The notes beneath the pieces were generated by a model. That model searched no databases and was not told the DNA's origin. It saw nothing but the letters and a program-made list of their open reading frames with translations. A program made the translations under genes and the position numbers. A DNA stretch of 64,000 nt. Origin: Leeuwenhoekiella marinoflava DSM 3653. GTDB lineage: Bacteria; Bacteroidota; Bacteroidia; Flavobacteriales; Flavobacteriaceae. Location: positions 186,001 through 250,000 of the forward strand of contig NZ_FQUN01000008.1 in NCBI RefSeq assembly GCF_900129005.1. The letters are read 5' to 3'. Below, piece after piece: positions 43,302 to 52,829 of the stretch; positions within the stretch are counted from its first letter, which is position 1, and every line of letters starts with the position of its first letter.

Positions 43302-44030
43302 TTAATCCTGAACTTGGAATACAATAGGAAGTGAATATAATACACCTACTGCTTTACCTCGCTGCATACCGGGTGTCATTTGTGGCAGTAACTTAATTAC
43401 ACGAGCAGCTTCTTGCTCTAAACGCGGGTGTGGCCCACGAGAACCGATATCTACAATATTACCTTTTTGATCAATTTTAAAACGCACATAGATACGATTG
43501 ACACCAGATAAACCTAATTCACTACCCAATTCAGTATTAAACTTTCTGTTTACAAACTGGCTAATCTTCTCAGACATGCATTTCTTCTTTGCATCGTTTC
43601 CTTTTTCGTTCTCGCAACCAGGGTAAACCGGTACGTTCTCAATAACAGCAAATGGCACGTCGTCAATAACTTCTTCTTCAACAAAAGAAACTTCTTCAAC
43701 CTCAACAATCTCATCTTCCTGGCTGGTTTCTGTAGATTCTATTACGGTTTCTTCAATTTCTTTATCATCCTCAACAACCTCAATAATTTCCGGTGCTGGT
43801 GGTGGCGGTGGAGGAGGAGGAGGTGGTGGTGGTGTGTTCAATTCAGTAATTGGCACATCTTCTTCAATCATATCGTCCATCTGTAATTGTCCGATATCAA
43901 TGGCCTCTTTTTCGTACGTCTTCCACTCGATAGCCAGATAACTCAGCCCGAGTATCAAAATAAGACCTAATTGAAAGAAGAGTACACTTCTTTTCGTTAG
44001 ATCTGCTTTGGGATTTTTCTTAGGTTCCAT
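43302..44030 (-). CDS. TonB-family energy transducer with a polyproline tract
   Basis: 242 residues. Membrane helix at about 16-34, then a tract of 12 consecutive prolines (67-78) and a glutamate/valine-rich linker (81-130). The C-terminal TonB domain holds Cys139 and Cys151 (YPGCENEKGNDAKKKC) and ends with LPQMTPGMQRGKAVGVLYSLPIVFQVQD. The same ending, YSLPIVFQVQ, is in the BlaR1-type protein of this window, and DVPFAVIENVPVYPGCE is nearly shared with it. In E. coli TonB a Pro-rich segment spans the periplasm. The tract is written in GGN repeats on the plus strand (43793-43836), a possible slippage site. Confidence 0.9.
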   Translation of the reverse strand: MEPKKNPKADLTKRSVLFFQLGLILILGLSYLAIEWKTYEKEAIDIGQLQMDDMIEEDVPITELNTPPPPPPPPPPPPAPEIIEVVEDDKEIEETVIESTETSQEDEIVEVEEVSFVEEEVIDDVPFAVIENVPVYPGCENEKGNDAKKKCMSEKISQFVNRKFNTELGSELGLSGVNRIYVRFKIDQKGNIVDIGSRGPHPRLEQEAARVIKLLPQMTPGMQRGKAVGVLYSLPIVFQVQD

Positions 44031-44085
44031 GAATCTTTAGTTATTAAGGATTGCTAATTTAATTAAAAATAGTATCAACTCGAAA

Positions 44086-44472
44086 TTAAAATTTTGATTT
44101 CAGCCTTCTAAATTGGGTTTTTGCTAGAAAAATAAATAATACTCCAACAAGAATACCAATTGAATTCGCAATCAAATCTTTAAAATCTCCTGATCTAGAG
44201 GTCGTTAACGACTCTTGTAATATCTCAATAATTATACCATAAACAAAAGCAAGACCGCAAGATTTTATTAAAGAAGTTGAAAAATTGTCTTTTTTAAGCT
44301 TTAAAACATAAAAATAACAAAACCACAACCCCGTAAAAAAAGAATACACCAGAATATGTACGACCTTATCGCTATTTTCTGGTGCATCACGTATATGCGG
44401 CATAGGCATCAAGCAAATAAATGCTATAAATACCGTGTAAAAATAAACTGCTATTTTGAGCAGCTTAACCAC
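44086..44472 (-). CDS. VanZ-family membrane protein
   Basis: 128 residues, four membrane helices (about 6-22, 36-52, 65-83 and 100-117). [27 protein letters not shown] (about 24-50) and [28 protein letters not shown] (about 85-112) match the VanZ-like family, named after a teicoplanin-resistance protein but widespread and of unknown function in most bacteria. It begins 8 bp before the gcvH stop and so is coupled to it, in the conserved SprA-GcvH-VanZ order. Confidence 0.88.
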   Translation of the reverse strand: MVKLLKIAVYFYTVFIAFICLMPMPHIRDAPENSDKVVHILVYSFFTGLWFCYFYVLKLKKDNFSTSLIKSCGLAFVYGIIIEILQESLTTSRSGDFKDLIANSIGILVGVLFIFLAKTQFRRLKSKF

Positions 44473-44845
44473 CTATTATTTCCTTGTAAGCTGCTACGTC
44501 AAGCAATGATTCTAATTCACGCTCATCGCTAAATTTAATTTTAATCATCCAACCTTTACCATAAGGATCTTCATTTACCGCTTCTGGCTCAGACTCCAAA
44601 TCTGCATTAAACTCAACAATCTCACCTGTTAATGGTAAAAAAAGATCAGAAACAGTCTTTACTGCCTCAACTGTACCGAAGACTTCTTCTTTATCTAAAG
44701 TCTCTCCTTCGGTTTCTACTTCAACATAAACGATATCCCCTAATTCGCCTTGAGCGAAATCTGTAATTCCCACAGTGGCAATACCACCTTCTATACGCAC
44801 CCACTCGTGGTCTTTAGTATATTTTAAATCTGCTGGTAAACTCAT
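44465..44845 (-). CDS. gcvH: Glycine cleavage system H protein
   Basis: 126 residues. The lipoylated lysine is Lys63 in EAVKTVSDL, flanked by the H-protein motifs [20 protein letters not shown] (about 9-28) and FGTVEAVK. It carries the aminomethyl group between the P, T and L proteins of glycine cleavage. Location between sprA and VanZ without other gcv genes is a conserved oddity of Flavobacteria and may reflect use of the promoter rather than a shared function. It is 14 bp behind the sprA stop. Confidence 0.96.
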   Translation of the reverse strand: MSLPADLKYTKDHEWVRIEGGIATVGITDFAQGELGDIVYVEVETEGETLDKEEVFGTVEAVKTVSDLFLPLTGEIVEFNADLESEPEAVNEDPYGKGWMIKIKFSDERELESLLDVAAYKEIIGG

Positions 44846-44859
44846 AATCTGTATTTAAT

Positions 44860-47800
44860 TTAATTTCCAAAATTATATCTCAATGTCATTCCTGAGCGTA
44901 TTGTCGTCTGCGGATATGCAGTTGAAATCGCATAGGTCGCAAAAGAATGGTCGTAATAGAAAATCGCCGTAAGGTTTTTACTCAATGCATAATCTGCCTT
45001 AAAGGTCAACCCATAAATATCCTGACCGGCTGTTATCTGACTATTTTCAAGATCTAAATAACGTACTATCGTCTCATTCTGTCTTAATGATAGGTCTGCT
45101 CTAAAGTTTAAATCACTCTTTAAAATAGTTTGCCTACCCCCTATTCTTGTCGCAAATCTAATATCTTTTAGTCGATATCCTAAGCCTATTATATATTCAT
45201 TTCCGTGAATTTCTGTAAGCAGATTATTATCAAAGCTTAAAGACAAGGTACGGTCTTTACGTAATTCTGCCAGAATTTTAATCGAATTCTGCATCTCAAA
45301 ATCAAGCCGTATTAAAGGTGAAAACAATTCAGTAAGGTTAATGTTTGAGTACAATGTAGGACTTATAAAATCTCCGGCTTGGTTGGTCTGCACATCGTCA
45401 ACACTTGTATTAAGTGAACGATCATAATTTAAATTAGTGCGAAACTGATTAATCGTATATCCTGCCTGATACCCGTGGTTAACAGAAAAACGCTTGAATC
45501 GCTTTTTAAACCAGCCTAACTTCATAAGACCGGTATATTTCAAATTCCAATTGGGTAGCGGAAAACTCCTAAATGCTCCTAAAGAAACATTTGATGCATT
45601 ACCCGGCGTGTAAGCAGCCAGAAATGCCGGAAGCAACACCCGCTGGCTAGTACGACCAAAACCTACCGGATATCCATTTTCATCACGTGGATACTGGTCA
45701 TTACCATAAAAATCTTCAGCAAGCCGCTCTGCAACAACAAGCCTATTAGACTTAAACTGATTGAAATTAGCTGAAGATTCTAAAGAACTTGTATTGAAAG
45801 CCGTACCTATCATCAGCGTTGAAATGCTGTAATTACCCAGTGTATTCCCGGTAAGACTTGTATATTCTAATGTAGTAGGGTTAACGCGATAGTTTTCATT
45901 ATAAGTCTCTTGATAAATACGATTCATGTTAATATCTATCGTAAGATCTTCAAGAAAACTGGTTTGGGCCTGTATGTCTAAATTTCGGTTTTCTACCTCG
46001 CTGTATTGCTGATTATACTCTTGATACAGCGTCAACCAACCTTGTCTTGCAGCATAATCACGCACTTCAGCCTGGCTACCAAAAACAAAGCCTGTAGTAG
46101 GCCTTACAGTTCCTAAAAAGCCTACGCCTGGTAAATAACCCGGCAAATACGTACCGTTATTTTGCTCATAATTAACCTGAATACGCTTAATTCCTGTTGC
46201 AATACCTATTAATGTATTTTTTGCTTTATCTGCAGTACTTAGTTTGTTTTCCTCCGGAACTTCTTGAGGCTGAGTAGGTGTTCCTAAAGTAGGTACCGCA
46301 CGACTACGGTCTGATTTTGAGGAAGGCCCTGCAGTCTTTTTAGATAATCCCAACGCATCATAAAGGCTTTTCATATCCAAAGTAGTCTGTAATGCATGCG
46401 TATTTGCATTCTGAACCGAATTCCCAAGATCCGGTATTCCTTCTAAAGTTTGCAATTGATAGGAACCTCGCGTCCACTGAAAATCCGCACTGTAGGAATA
46501 TGTAGATTTCACAAATTCTAAGTAAGGTAATTTATTTACCGGAAGATCATAGTTCAACTGCATCGTCTGGTTATGACGATCTGGCGTACCTACATCAAAA
46601 AAGCTGGAATAAACTCCACCGGCATTTTCATCTAAAGAACTATCCGGATTCAGATAATTACGTACAATTCTATTTTGATATTGATCAAGGTTTATCCGCA
46701 ATGATTTAGTAACAGGAAAATTAACCGTAAAATTTCGATCAAATTGATAGTTTCGCTGCAGATATTCCGGGATTGGAATTGAATTCTCATTTGCCAGCAA
46801 ATCCCTAAACTTCTGACGACTAAATTGACGCGTGATGTTTGAAGATATATTTACACTTGCCGGCAAATAATTAAAATTGAAATCCTTCAACAACTTCCAA
46901 TACTTACCGGTAAAAAGCGAATCATTTTTCTTAAAAGGTGCTACTGTTTTAGGCTGAAAAGCAAAAGCATATGTTGCACCCGCCCTAACATTTTGACTAA
47001 CGGCTTCTTCAATTTCAAAATCTTTATGATTCTCCTGATTATGGCTATAAGCTAAAGTCAAATTCTCAATATCCCAAGGCATTGGTTTTTTATCACCGGT
47101 ACGTTCTTTACGAACACCAATAAAATTGATGCTTTCCCGCTTTGTACGTTCAATAGCAATATCATTAATACGGTCACGTTCTACCTCAGTACTAGCAGCT
47201 GCTAATCTTTCATCAAGCTCCAAATCTGTATACAACGGGTCGTATTGAGGAGTTATAGTTTGCCCACCTCTCGCATAATTAAATGGGAGTTTCACACCCC
47301 ATTTCTTAGGCATAAGCTGGCCCAGATTAACATTTGTAACAACATCAAAAGATTTTACATCTTCTCTGTTACGCTGGTTAGGACCAGCATCTATACTACC
47401 AAAACCTACAGTAGATTGGCGTGCAGTACCAGAGACAGTCGCAAAATCAGCCAGATTTGCATCCATATTTATGATACCTGCCCAGCCTCCTTGATTTTGT
47501 AGTCCTGATAAACGCAATTCATTAAACCAAGCCTCAGCACAAACAGTACTAAGACCTTCATCATTTCCGTTTTTAAGACCAAGCATTAACACGCGCACAT
47601 CACCAAAACTAGGATTACCTTGTATCCCTACACGTACGCTACCTGACTCATAAGGTGTACTTGCTGGATCTGCTATCACATTTCCGTCTTGATCAAAATA
47701 AGTGACCTCATCTAAAAGCGTATTGAACTCTCCATTAAAGAAAGTAGCTTTTACTGTTTGAAGCACCTCTAAAGGAAGTTTGAGCTGATTGACGTCTGGC

Positions 47801-50800
47801 CAAATCAGATCTGGACTACTTGTACCAAAAGCAGTTGGACTTAACGGCAATTCTATCTGGTAGAAGTTGCGCGTAAGATCTGTACCCATACGTATGATAG
47901 CCACAACCTCATTATCCTGCACAGGAGTTTCATTAAGTAATGACTCTAAATGAATAAACATTTCAAGATTTTTATACTGACGCATATCTAATCTGAAATT
48001 CTTATAAACCGCTCTAGCATCTTGAGTTTCTAAATCACAAACTCGCAAAGAAAGAGACTGCTCATTTTGACGAATATTATTGTTATTGTTAATCAATTCT
48101 TCCCTAAAAACTCCCGGAGGCAAAACATAAGGTATGGGATTACGATTGTTGTTTTCTTCTATATTTACAGAAGTTACTTCAAAGCGGGTGCTCTCTGTAG
48201 AAGGGTCTGATTCATCAGGATCTAACGTATATAAATAACGCCGGTAATCTCCACGGACTAAGTCAAAAGCACCAAATCGCAAGACGGTAGAATCTTGCCA
48301 GCCACTCATAAACATACGCATAAAGCGAATAGACCTAAAATCACTAATCCCCCCCTGACTACCTGTAGGCTGGCTAATAGGAATTTTAAATTGATACCAA
48401 GTCACCGGCAAACTATTCCCATTTTGAAGCGTTACTTCAATATCACGTTGATCAACAATAAATTCATTCTCAATAGTTAAACTCTGTGGAGTTATATCCA
48501 GCTCGTACTCATAATAACTATCAACGGTATTCATTGTAAAATCCCGGTTAAAATCTTCAACATCAGGAACCGTTGTAGAACCACGATCTGTTTGAGATAC
48601 ATTAACAGGAGAGTTTCCTTCTAAACCATTGTAATTCTTATATCGATTTAATACCGAACCTGTAGCAGAGACAAAATATTCATAATTATCACCTGAAGGA
48701 TCTTCTAACCCTGCAAAACCCGGAAACTTCTCAGTCTCCTGTTCATCACTTAAACCATCATAACCCACATCCTGATTAGTACGCTGCTCCCCTTCTGTAT
48801 CAAAAGCATAAATCAGCGCCTGACTGGTAGGCACTTTCCCCCATACAGTTGAAACCGTATTTGCAGCAGCACCATCCTGAGGCAAACCATTTTCATATTG
48901 CTTGCGGCCGTCCTTAAGTACATCTTCAGAAATATTACCCAAATTCAGGGTTAATCGACCACCGGTATTGGTTGCATTTTCAGCATAAATAAAAGGATCC
49001 ATTACCCAGAACTCAATAAACTCAACATTAGATTGCTCAAAATCTGTTGAAGCAAAAGATCGCATAATTCCACCGAAATTCTCAGTAGGATTTTCAAGAA
49101 TGCCATCCTGAGCATCTAAACTAAAATTATAAGGTCCGCGTTCACTTGGGTAATACGCTAAATCTAACGTAAACAACGCCTGTGTCGTACCGGCAATAAT
49201 ATCTTGTTCCGGAAAAATTTCATCTCTAAAAACACGTCGAGTTGCATACGTTGAAACATCAGCATCGGTAATGCCTTCAGGTCGCTGACTCGTATAAAAA
49301 ATAGGATCTATGCTATACCATGCTAGTTTTGCTCGTTTATAACCTGCCGCTAGATCTCCATTAGATAATTCACCGCCCAAACCAATAGGAGCTGAAGACA
49401 AAAACCACTGTAAAGGCGAACTGATATCTAGCGAAGTTTGAGTTCCCTCAAAGTCATCTATATAAGATGCCGCTTCTCCTCCAAAGTCTGTAGCCTTTGG
49501 CTGTCCCGGAAGCAAATAAGCCACTTCTCCTCTAAGGGAAATATTAGAAGGAACATCGGTATCTATATTAGGAAGTTTATTAACCAATCTGGTTAAAAAT
49601 GGTACTTCTGTAGAAAAGTTTGCATTCAGCCCAAAAATGGTATTGTTAATCGGCTCAAAACTATAGGTTGCTTTTTGAGTCAACGGTCTTTCATTAAGGT
49701 TGAGCAATGTACCACCCACCATGAAATTTTCGTTAAACTGATGTTCTACATTTAAACCGGTAAAACGTTTGGTTTGCTGTCCAAAAAGTGAATTGTTTTC
49801 TGTAGAAACTTGAATAGGAACCCCAGAACCTTTAAGAGCCTGATCAAGAATGATAACTCTTCCTCGCTGATAATCTACGGAATAATCTAAACCTTCTTGA
49901 AGCACTCGTCCTCCTGCAGTAACCGTAACAGAACCTTGAGGTATATTAAACCCTCCTATTGGAATTCCCTCTTCTTGCTTCGATTTAAATGTTCCCTGAA
50001 GTTGAAACAAGTTTTTATCTGCGTTATCCTGCGCTACTGTTTTTGTCGAACTATAGAGCGAACGGTAAACATACTTTTGCTGATTTGCATTATAAGAGTC
50101 CTCATTCTCATAAGTTTCACCACCTACACTTCTAAGCTTATTGAATAAATATTCACCAAATGGCTCTACAGATGTAAAAATAATGCTCCCATTTCGTACG
50201 TTAACGGTCCTTCCTTCAACAAAATCAAAGAATCCATCACCACCGGTTTGCGGATCTCCGTTTTGGGTAAGCCTATCCAGATTAAAAACGTTTAACAAAG
50301 GGGTGTTTACAACGTCATCTGGCAAAGCAGGACCACCATCTGCAGCAGTGATATAATTTATAGGAGATGGCGAATTGTAGACAATATTCATCCTAAAGCC
50401 ATCAGGCTCCAACTGTCCCACACCCAGACCATAAATATTTTTCATCATCAAGTCCCAAACCGGCTCGTTGACATCTGTTATATTACTTTTCAATAATTTC
50501 ACAACAAGAGCCTGCGAAGTCCCGCCTTGCCCCGGTGTAATAAAACTATCTAATATCCCATCGTTATTAACATCACTTCCATTTGTCTGATCTGGATCTG
50601 CAGCATCTGCAATCTGATCTCCATCGGCATCCTGACCGTTATTATTTACACCATCACCATCAGGATCTACATCAACAATATCAGGCACTCCATCTCCATC
50701 TGTATCAGCATAAGCCCCGCTTGTTGCATCAACACCGTCGTTAGCAAATTCTCCAACTTGATATACTTGTCCATTAACTGTATACTGAAAAGCAACAGCC

Positions 50801-52167
50801 AAAACCTCATCGTTATTCAAACGTTGATTTAAAGAGATATACCCCAATTGCGTATCTAAGGTATATTCTGATGGTGTAAGTTGTCGTGCATTTTCTAAAG
50901 AAACATAATCGGATCCATCTGAAACTTGAACTCCCCCAAAACCCTGACCTATCGTTGAAACATCGCGTATAGCAGAAGTTAATACAGATTGTCCCGTACC
51001 ACTTATCCCAAAAGGATTGAAATCATTACTGGAATTTCTTGGATATGCACCAGCGGGTAAATTCACAAACCCACCCGGTATATTAGGCAATCCTATTTTT
51101 GAAGGGTCTGACTCCCCAATATCTTGTATCGCAACAATATTACGCGTATTTTCAAAACGCTGTGTACGGTTTGTAACCCATACTTCTATACGCGTAATCT
51201 GAACATTAGTATTTACGAAAGGATAATTAGCAAGTGCTCTATCGTAGGTATCTCTAAAATATTGTGCTAAAAAATAATGCCTGTTTTCGTCGTATTCTAA
51301 AGCAAAAATCTCAAAATCCTGAATAGTCCCATCGCCTTGAGCAACTACCTGATTGGTTTGTGATTGCTGTTCTGAAAAAACCCCGGTAATTGTTGTTTTA
51401 CCAAATTGCAACTGAGTTTTAACTCCAAAAAGACTTTGCGAACCTTGAATAAGCGCACTATTGAGCGGCATACTTACATTACCCACTTCAATTTTTTGCA
51501 CAATATCATCTTCATCCGGAGTATATTCTAACTTGATTTGATTCTGAAAATTGAACGTAGATTCGGTATCATAAACGGCATTTACCTGAAGCCGTGTTCC
51601 TACTTTACCCAGCAAACTCAAACTTATACGCTGATCAAAATCAAAGCTGAAGTTAGAACGGTTACGCGGTGAAAAACTAGGATTATCTTGTTTGGTGAAC
51701 AGTCCACCAATATCCATCTCTACAGAACCCTGAGGTATAAACTCGATAGAATTTCCTCCAAAAATAGATTCAAATAAACCCGAGTTTACGTAGAAGTTAG
51801 GCAAAAGGCTTTTTTGATCTTCTTTTCCTTCTTCGGTGCGACCATCAACTGCAGCTATTTTCTGTTGAAAATACGTACGCATCCGTTCTTTCTTAACCAG
51901 TTCTTTAAATTCGTCTGGTGTCAAAATACGCGGATAATTGATGTTGTATTGACCCAAGGTTTCAGTATAAATATACCTGTCTATTAACGGGTCATAAGTA
52001 TATTTAGAAACTATAGAATTAGGATTCTTGAGATTTAGACGCCCAAGTGAAACACCGGTTTTTATACTATCTTGTTCTTCTTCCTGAGCAAGCATAGGCA
52101 TAGAACACAGAAGCGTTCCTGACAGCAATAGCATTTGAAAGAAAAACCAGCGTAGTTTTGTACCCAA
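44860..52167 (-). CDS. sprA: Gliding/T9SS outer membrane translocon protein SprA
   Basis: 2435 residues, the size of SprA. The signal peptide (about 1-27, ending in PMLAQ) precedes SLGRLNLKNPNSIVSKYTYDP. The giant beta-barrel is marked by many strand motifs such as FDFDQRISLSLLGKVGTRL, repeated GLNANFSTEVPFLTRL and the C-terminal FYYDHSFATYAISTAYPQTTIRSGMTLRYNFGN. SprA is the outer membrane conduit of the type IX secretion system and was first found in gliding. Around residues 480-545 there is an inserted run of calcium-type DxDxDG repeats (see findings). It starts 6 bp after ruvA, so the genes form one operon; the usual neighbours gcvH and VanZ follow. Confidence 0.95.
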   Translation of the reverse strand: MGTKLRWFFFQMLLLSGTLLCSMPMLAQEEEQDSIKTGVSLGRLNLKNPNSIVSKYTYDPLIDRYIYTETLGQYNINYPRILTPDEFKELVKKERMRTYFQQKIAAVDGRTEEGKEDQKSLLPNFYVNSGLFESIFGGNSIEFIPQGSVEMDIGGLFTKQDNPSFSPRNRSNFSFDFDQRISLSLLGKVGTRLQVNAVYDTESTFNFQNQIKLEYTPDEDDIVQKIEVGNVSMPLNSALIQGSQSLFGVKTQLQFGKTTITGVFSEQQSQTNQVVAQGDGTIQDFEIFALEYDENRHYFLAQYFRDTYDRALANYPFVNTNVQITRIEVWVTNRTQRFENTRNIVAIQDIGESDPSKIGLPNIPGGFVNLPAGAYPRNSSNDFNPFGISGTGQSVLTSAIRDVSTIGQGFGGVQVSDGSDYVSLENARQLTPSEYTLDTQLGYISLNQRLNNDEVLAVAFQYTVNGQVYQVGEFANDGVDATSGAYADTDGDGVPDIVDVDPDGDGVNNNGQDADGDQIADAADPDQTNGSDVNNDGILDSFITPGQGGTSQALVVKLLKSNITDVNEPVWDLMMKNIYGLGVGQLEPDGFRMNIVYNSPSPINYITAADGGPALPDDVVNTPLLNVFNLDRLTQNGDPQTGGDGFFDFVEGRTVNVRNGSIIFTSVEPFGEYLFNKLRSVGGETYENEDSYNANQQKYVYRSLYSSTKTVAQDNADKNLFQLQGTFKSKQEEGIPIGGFNIPQGSVTVTAGGRVLQEGLDYSVDYQRGRVIILDQALKGSGVPIQVSTENNSLFGQQTKRFTGLNVEHQFNENFMVGGTLLNLNERPLTQKATYSFEPINNTIFGLNANFSTEVPFLTRLVNKLPNIDTDVPSNISLRGEVAYLLPGQPKATDFGGEAASYIDDFEGTQTSLDISSPLQWFLSSAPIGLGGELSNGDLAAGYKRAKLAWYSIDPIFYTSQRPEGITDADVSTYATRRVFRDEIFPEQDIIAGTTQALFTLDLAYYPSERGPYNFSLDAQDGILENPTENFGGIMRSFASTDFEQSNVEFIEFWVMDPFIYAENATNTGGRLTLNLGNISEDVLKDGRKQYENGLPQDGAAANTVSTVWGKVPTSQALIYAFDTEGEQRTNQDVGYDGLSDEQETEKFPGFAGLEDPSGDNYEYFVSATGSVLNRYKNYNGLEGNSPVNVSQTDRGSTTVPDVEDFNRDFTMNTVDSYYEYELDITPQSLTIENEFIVDQRDIEVTLQNGNSLPVTWYQFKIPISQPTGSQGGISDFRSIRFMRMFMSGWQDSTVLRFGAFDLVRGDYRRYLYTLDPDESDPSTESTRFEVTSVNIEENNNRNPIPYVLPPGVFREELINNNNNIRQNEQSLSLRVCDLETQDARAVYKNFRLDMRQYKNLEMFIHLESLLNETPVQDNEVVAIIRMGTDLTRNFYQIELPLSPTAFGTSSPDLIWPDVNQLKLPLEVLQTVKATFFNGEFNTLLDEVTYFDQDGNVIADPASTPYESGSVRVGIQGNPSFGDVRVLMLGLKNGNDEGLSTVCAEAWFNELRLSGLQNQGGWAGIINMDANLADFATVSGTARQSTVGFGSIDAGPNQRNREDVKSFDVVTNVNLGQLMPKKWGVKLPFNYARGGQTITPQYDPLYTDLELDERLAAASTEVERDRINDIAIERTKRESINFIGVRKERTGDKKPMPWDIENLTLAYSHNQENHKDFEIEEAVSQNVRAGATYAFAFQPKTVAPFKKNDSLFTGKYWKLLKDFNFNYLPASVNISSNITRQFSRQKFRDLLANENSIPIPEYLQRNYQFDRNFTVNFPVTKSLRINLDQYQNRIVRNYLNPDSSLDENAGGVYSSFFDVGTPDRHNQTMQLNYDLPVNKLPYLEFVKSTYSYSADFQWTRGSYQLQTLEGIPDLGNSVQNANTHALQTTLDMKSLYDALGLSKKTAGPSSKSDRSRAVPTLGTPTQPQEVPEENKLSTADKAKNTLIGIATGIKRIQVNYEQNNGTYLPGYLPGVGFLGTVRPTTGFVFGSQAEVRDYAARQGWLTLYQEYNQQYSEVENRNLDIQAQTSFLEDLTIDINMNRIYQETYNENYRVNPTTLEYTSLTGNTLGNYSISTLMIGTAFNTSSLESSANFNQFKSNRLVVAERLAEDFYGNDQYPRDENGYPVGFGRTSQRVLLPAFLAAYTPGNASNVSLGAFRSFPLPNWNLKYTGLMKLGWFKKRFKRFSVNHGYQAGYTINQFRTNLNYDRSLNTSVDDVQTNQAGDFISPTLYSNINLTELFSPLIRLDFEMQNSIKILAELRKDRTLSLSFDNNLLTEIHGNEYIIGLGYRLKDIRFATRIGGRQTILKSDLNFRADLSLRQNETIVRYLDLENSQITAGQDIYGLTFKADYALSKNLTAIFYYDHSFATYAISTAYPQTTIRSGMTLRYNFGN

Positions 52168-52173
52168 AGTCTA

Positions 52174-52755
52174 TTATAGTTTTTTAAGTGCCAACTTTAT
52201 AATTGTTTCTACAGAAGCCTGAGGATCTTCGCGCACAATACCATCACACACTTTCTCTGCTTGCTTTCGCGCAAAACCAAGCGTCTCTAAAGCTGATAAC
52301 GCTTCATCTTTGTTCGTATTGCTTGCAACAGGAGAAACTTCGTCAATATCATAAACTTTAAGAATCTTATCCTTTAAGTCTAAAATAACACGTTGTGCTG
52401 TTTTAGCTCCTATGCCCTTAACACCTTGTATAGTCCTTACATCACCATTAGCAATGGCTTGTTTTACCTGACTGGGATCTAAAGAAGACAGCATCGTACG
52501 CGCTATACTTGTACCCACACCACTTACAGAAATAAGCAATTTAAAAATCTCTCGTTCAGACTTATGAGAAAATCCATAAAGTGTATGAGAATCCTCTTTA
52601 ATATGAAGATAAGTATACAACATTATACTTTCCCCTTCAGGCAAAAGCGAAAAAGTATGTAGAGATATATTCACAAAATACCCCACTCCGTTACACTCGA
52701 TAACGACATCGGTATGGTTTTTTTCGACCAATTTACCTCTTAAGAATGTAATCAT
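52174..52755 (-). CDS. ruvA: Holliday junction branch migration protein RuvA
   Basis: 193 residues, full length. The N-terminal OB fold MITFLRGKLVEKNHTDVVIE is typical, the helix-hairpin-helix motifs lie at about 70-130 (LISVSGVGTSIARTMLSS and IQGVKGIGAKTAQRVILDL), and the C-terminal third domain (EALSALETLGFARKQAEKV) contacts RuvB. RuvA holds the four-way junction while RuvB, encoded at 61200-62222, drives migration. It is upstream of sprA with a 6-bp gap and has a -7 promoter box in front. Confidence 0.97.
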   Translation of the reverse strand: MITFLRGKLVEKNHTDVVIECNGVGYFVNISLHTFSLLPEGESIMLYTYLHIKEDSHTLYGFSHKSEREIFKLLISVSGVGTSIARTMLSSLDPSQVKQAIANGDVRTIQGVKGIGAKTAQRVILDLKDKILKVYDIDEVSPVASNTNKDEALSALETLGFARKQAEKVCDGIVREDPQASVETIIKLALKKL

Positions 52756-52772
52756 TTGCTATAAAAAACGTT

Positions 52773-52816
52773 AAGGCTTCAAATGTACTAAAATAATTGA
52801 GCACACCTGAAGCCTT
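52773..52816 (-). terminator. Terminator between maeB and ruvA
   Basis: AAGGCTTCA (52773-52781) and TGAAGCCTT (52808-52816) form a 9-bp stem with a 26-base loop, and the minus strand continues with TTAACGTTTTTT. It lies 13 bp after the maeB stop. The loop contains the ruvA -7 box. Confidence 0.5.
52780..52787 (-). promoter_or_regulatory. -7 promoter box of the ruvA-sprA operon
   Basis: TACATTTG on the minus strand matches TAnnTTTG, 25 bp before the ruvA ATG. No -33 TTG is in range. It lies inside the loop of the maeB terminator. Confidence 0.35.
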
Positions 52817-52829
52817 TTATTTTAGAAAA

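Noticed and set aside
43793-43836. GGN repeat as a CRISPR-like or mobile repeat
   Set aside because: It encodes the polyproline stretch of TonB and has no spacer structure.
44086-44472. Glycopeptide resistance because of VanZ similarity
   Set aside because: No vanHAX genes or similar are present and VanZ-like proteins are widespread without a resistance role.
50520-50735. DxDxDG repeats as a separate gene or a frameshift in sprA
   Set aside because: The frame is continuous on both sides and the flanks continue the normal SprA sequence, so it is an in-frame insertion.
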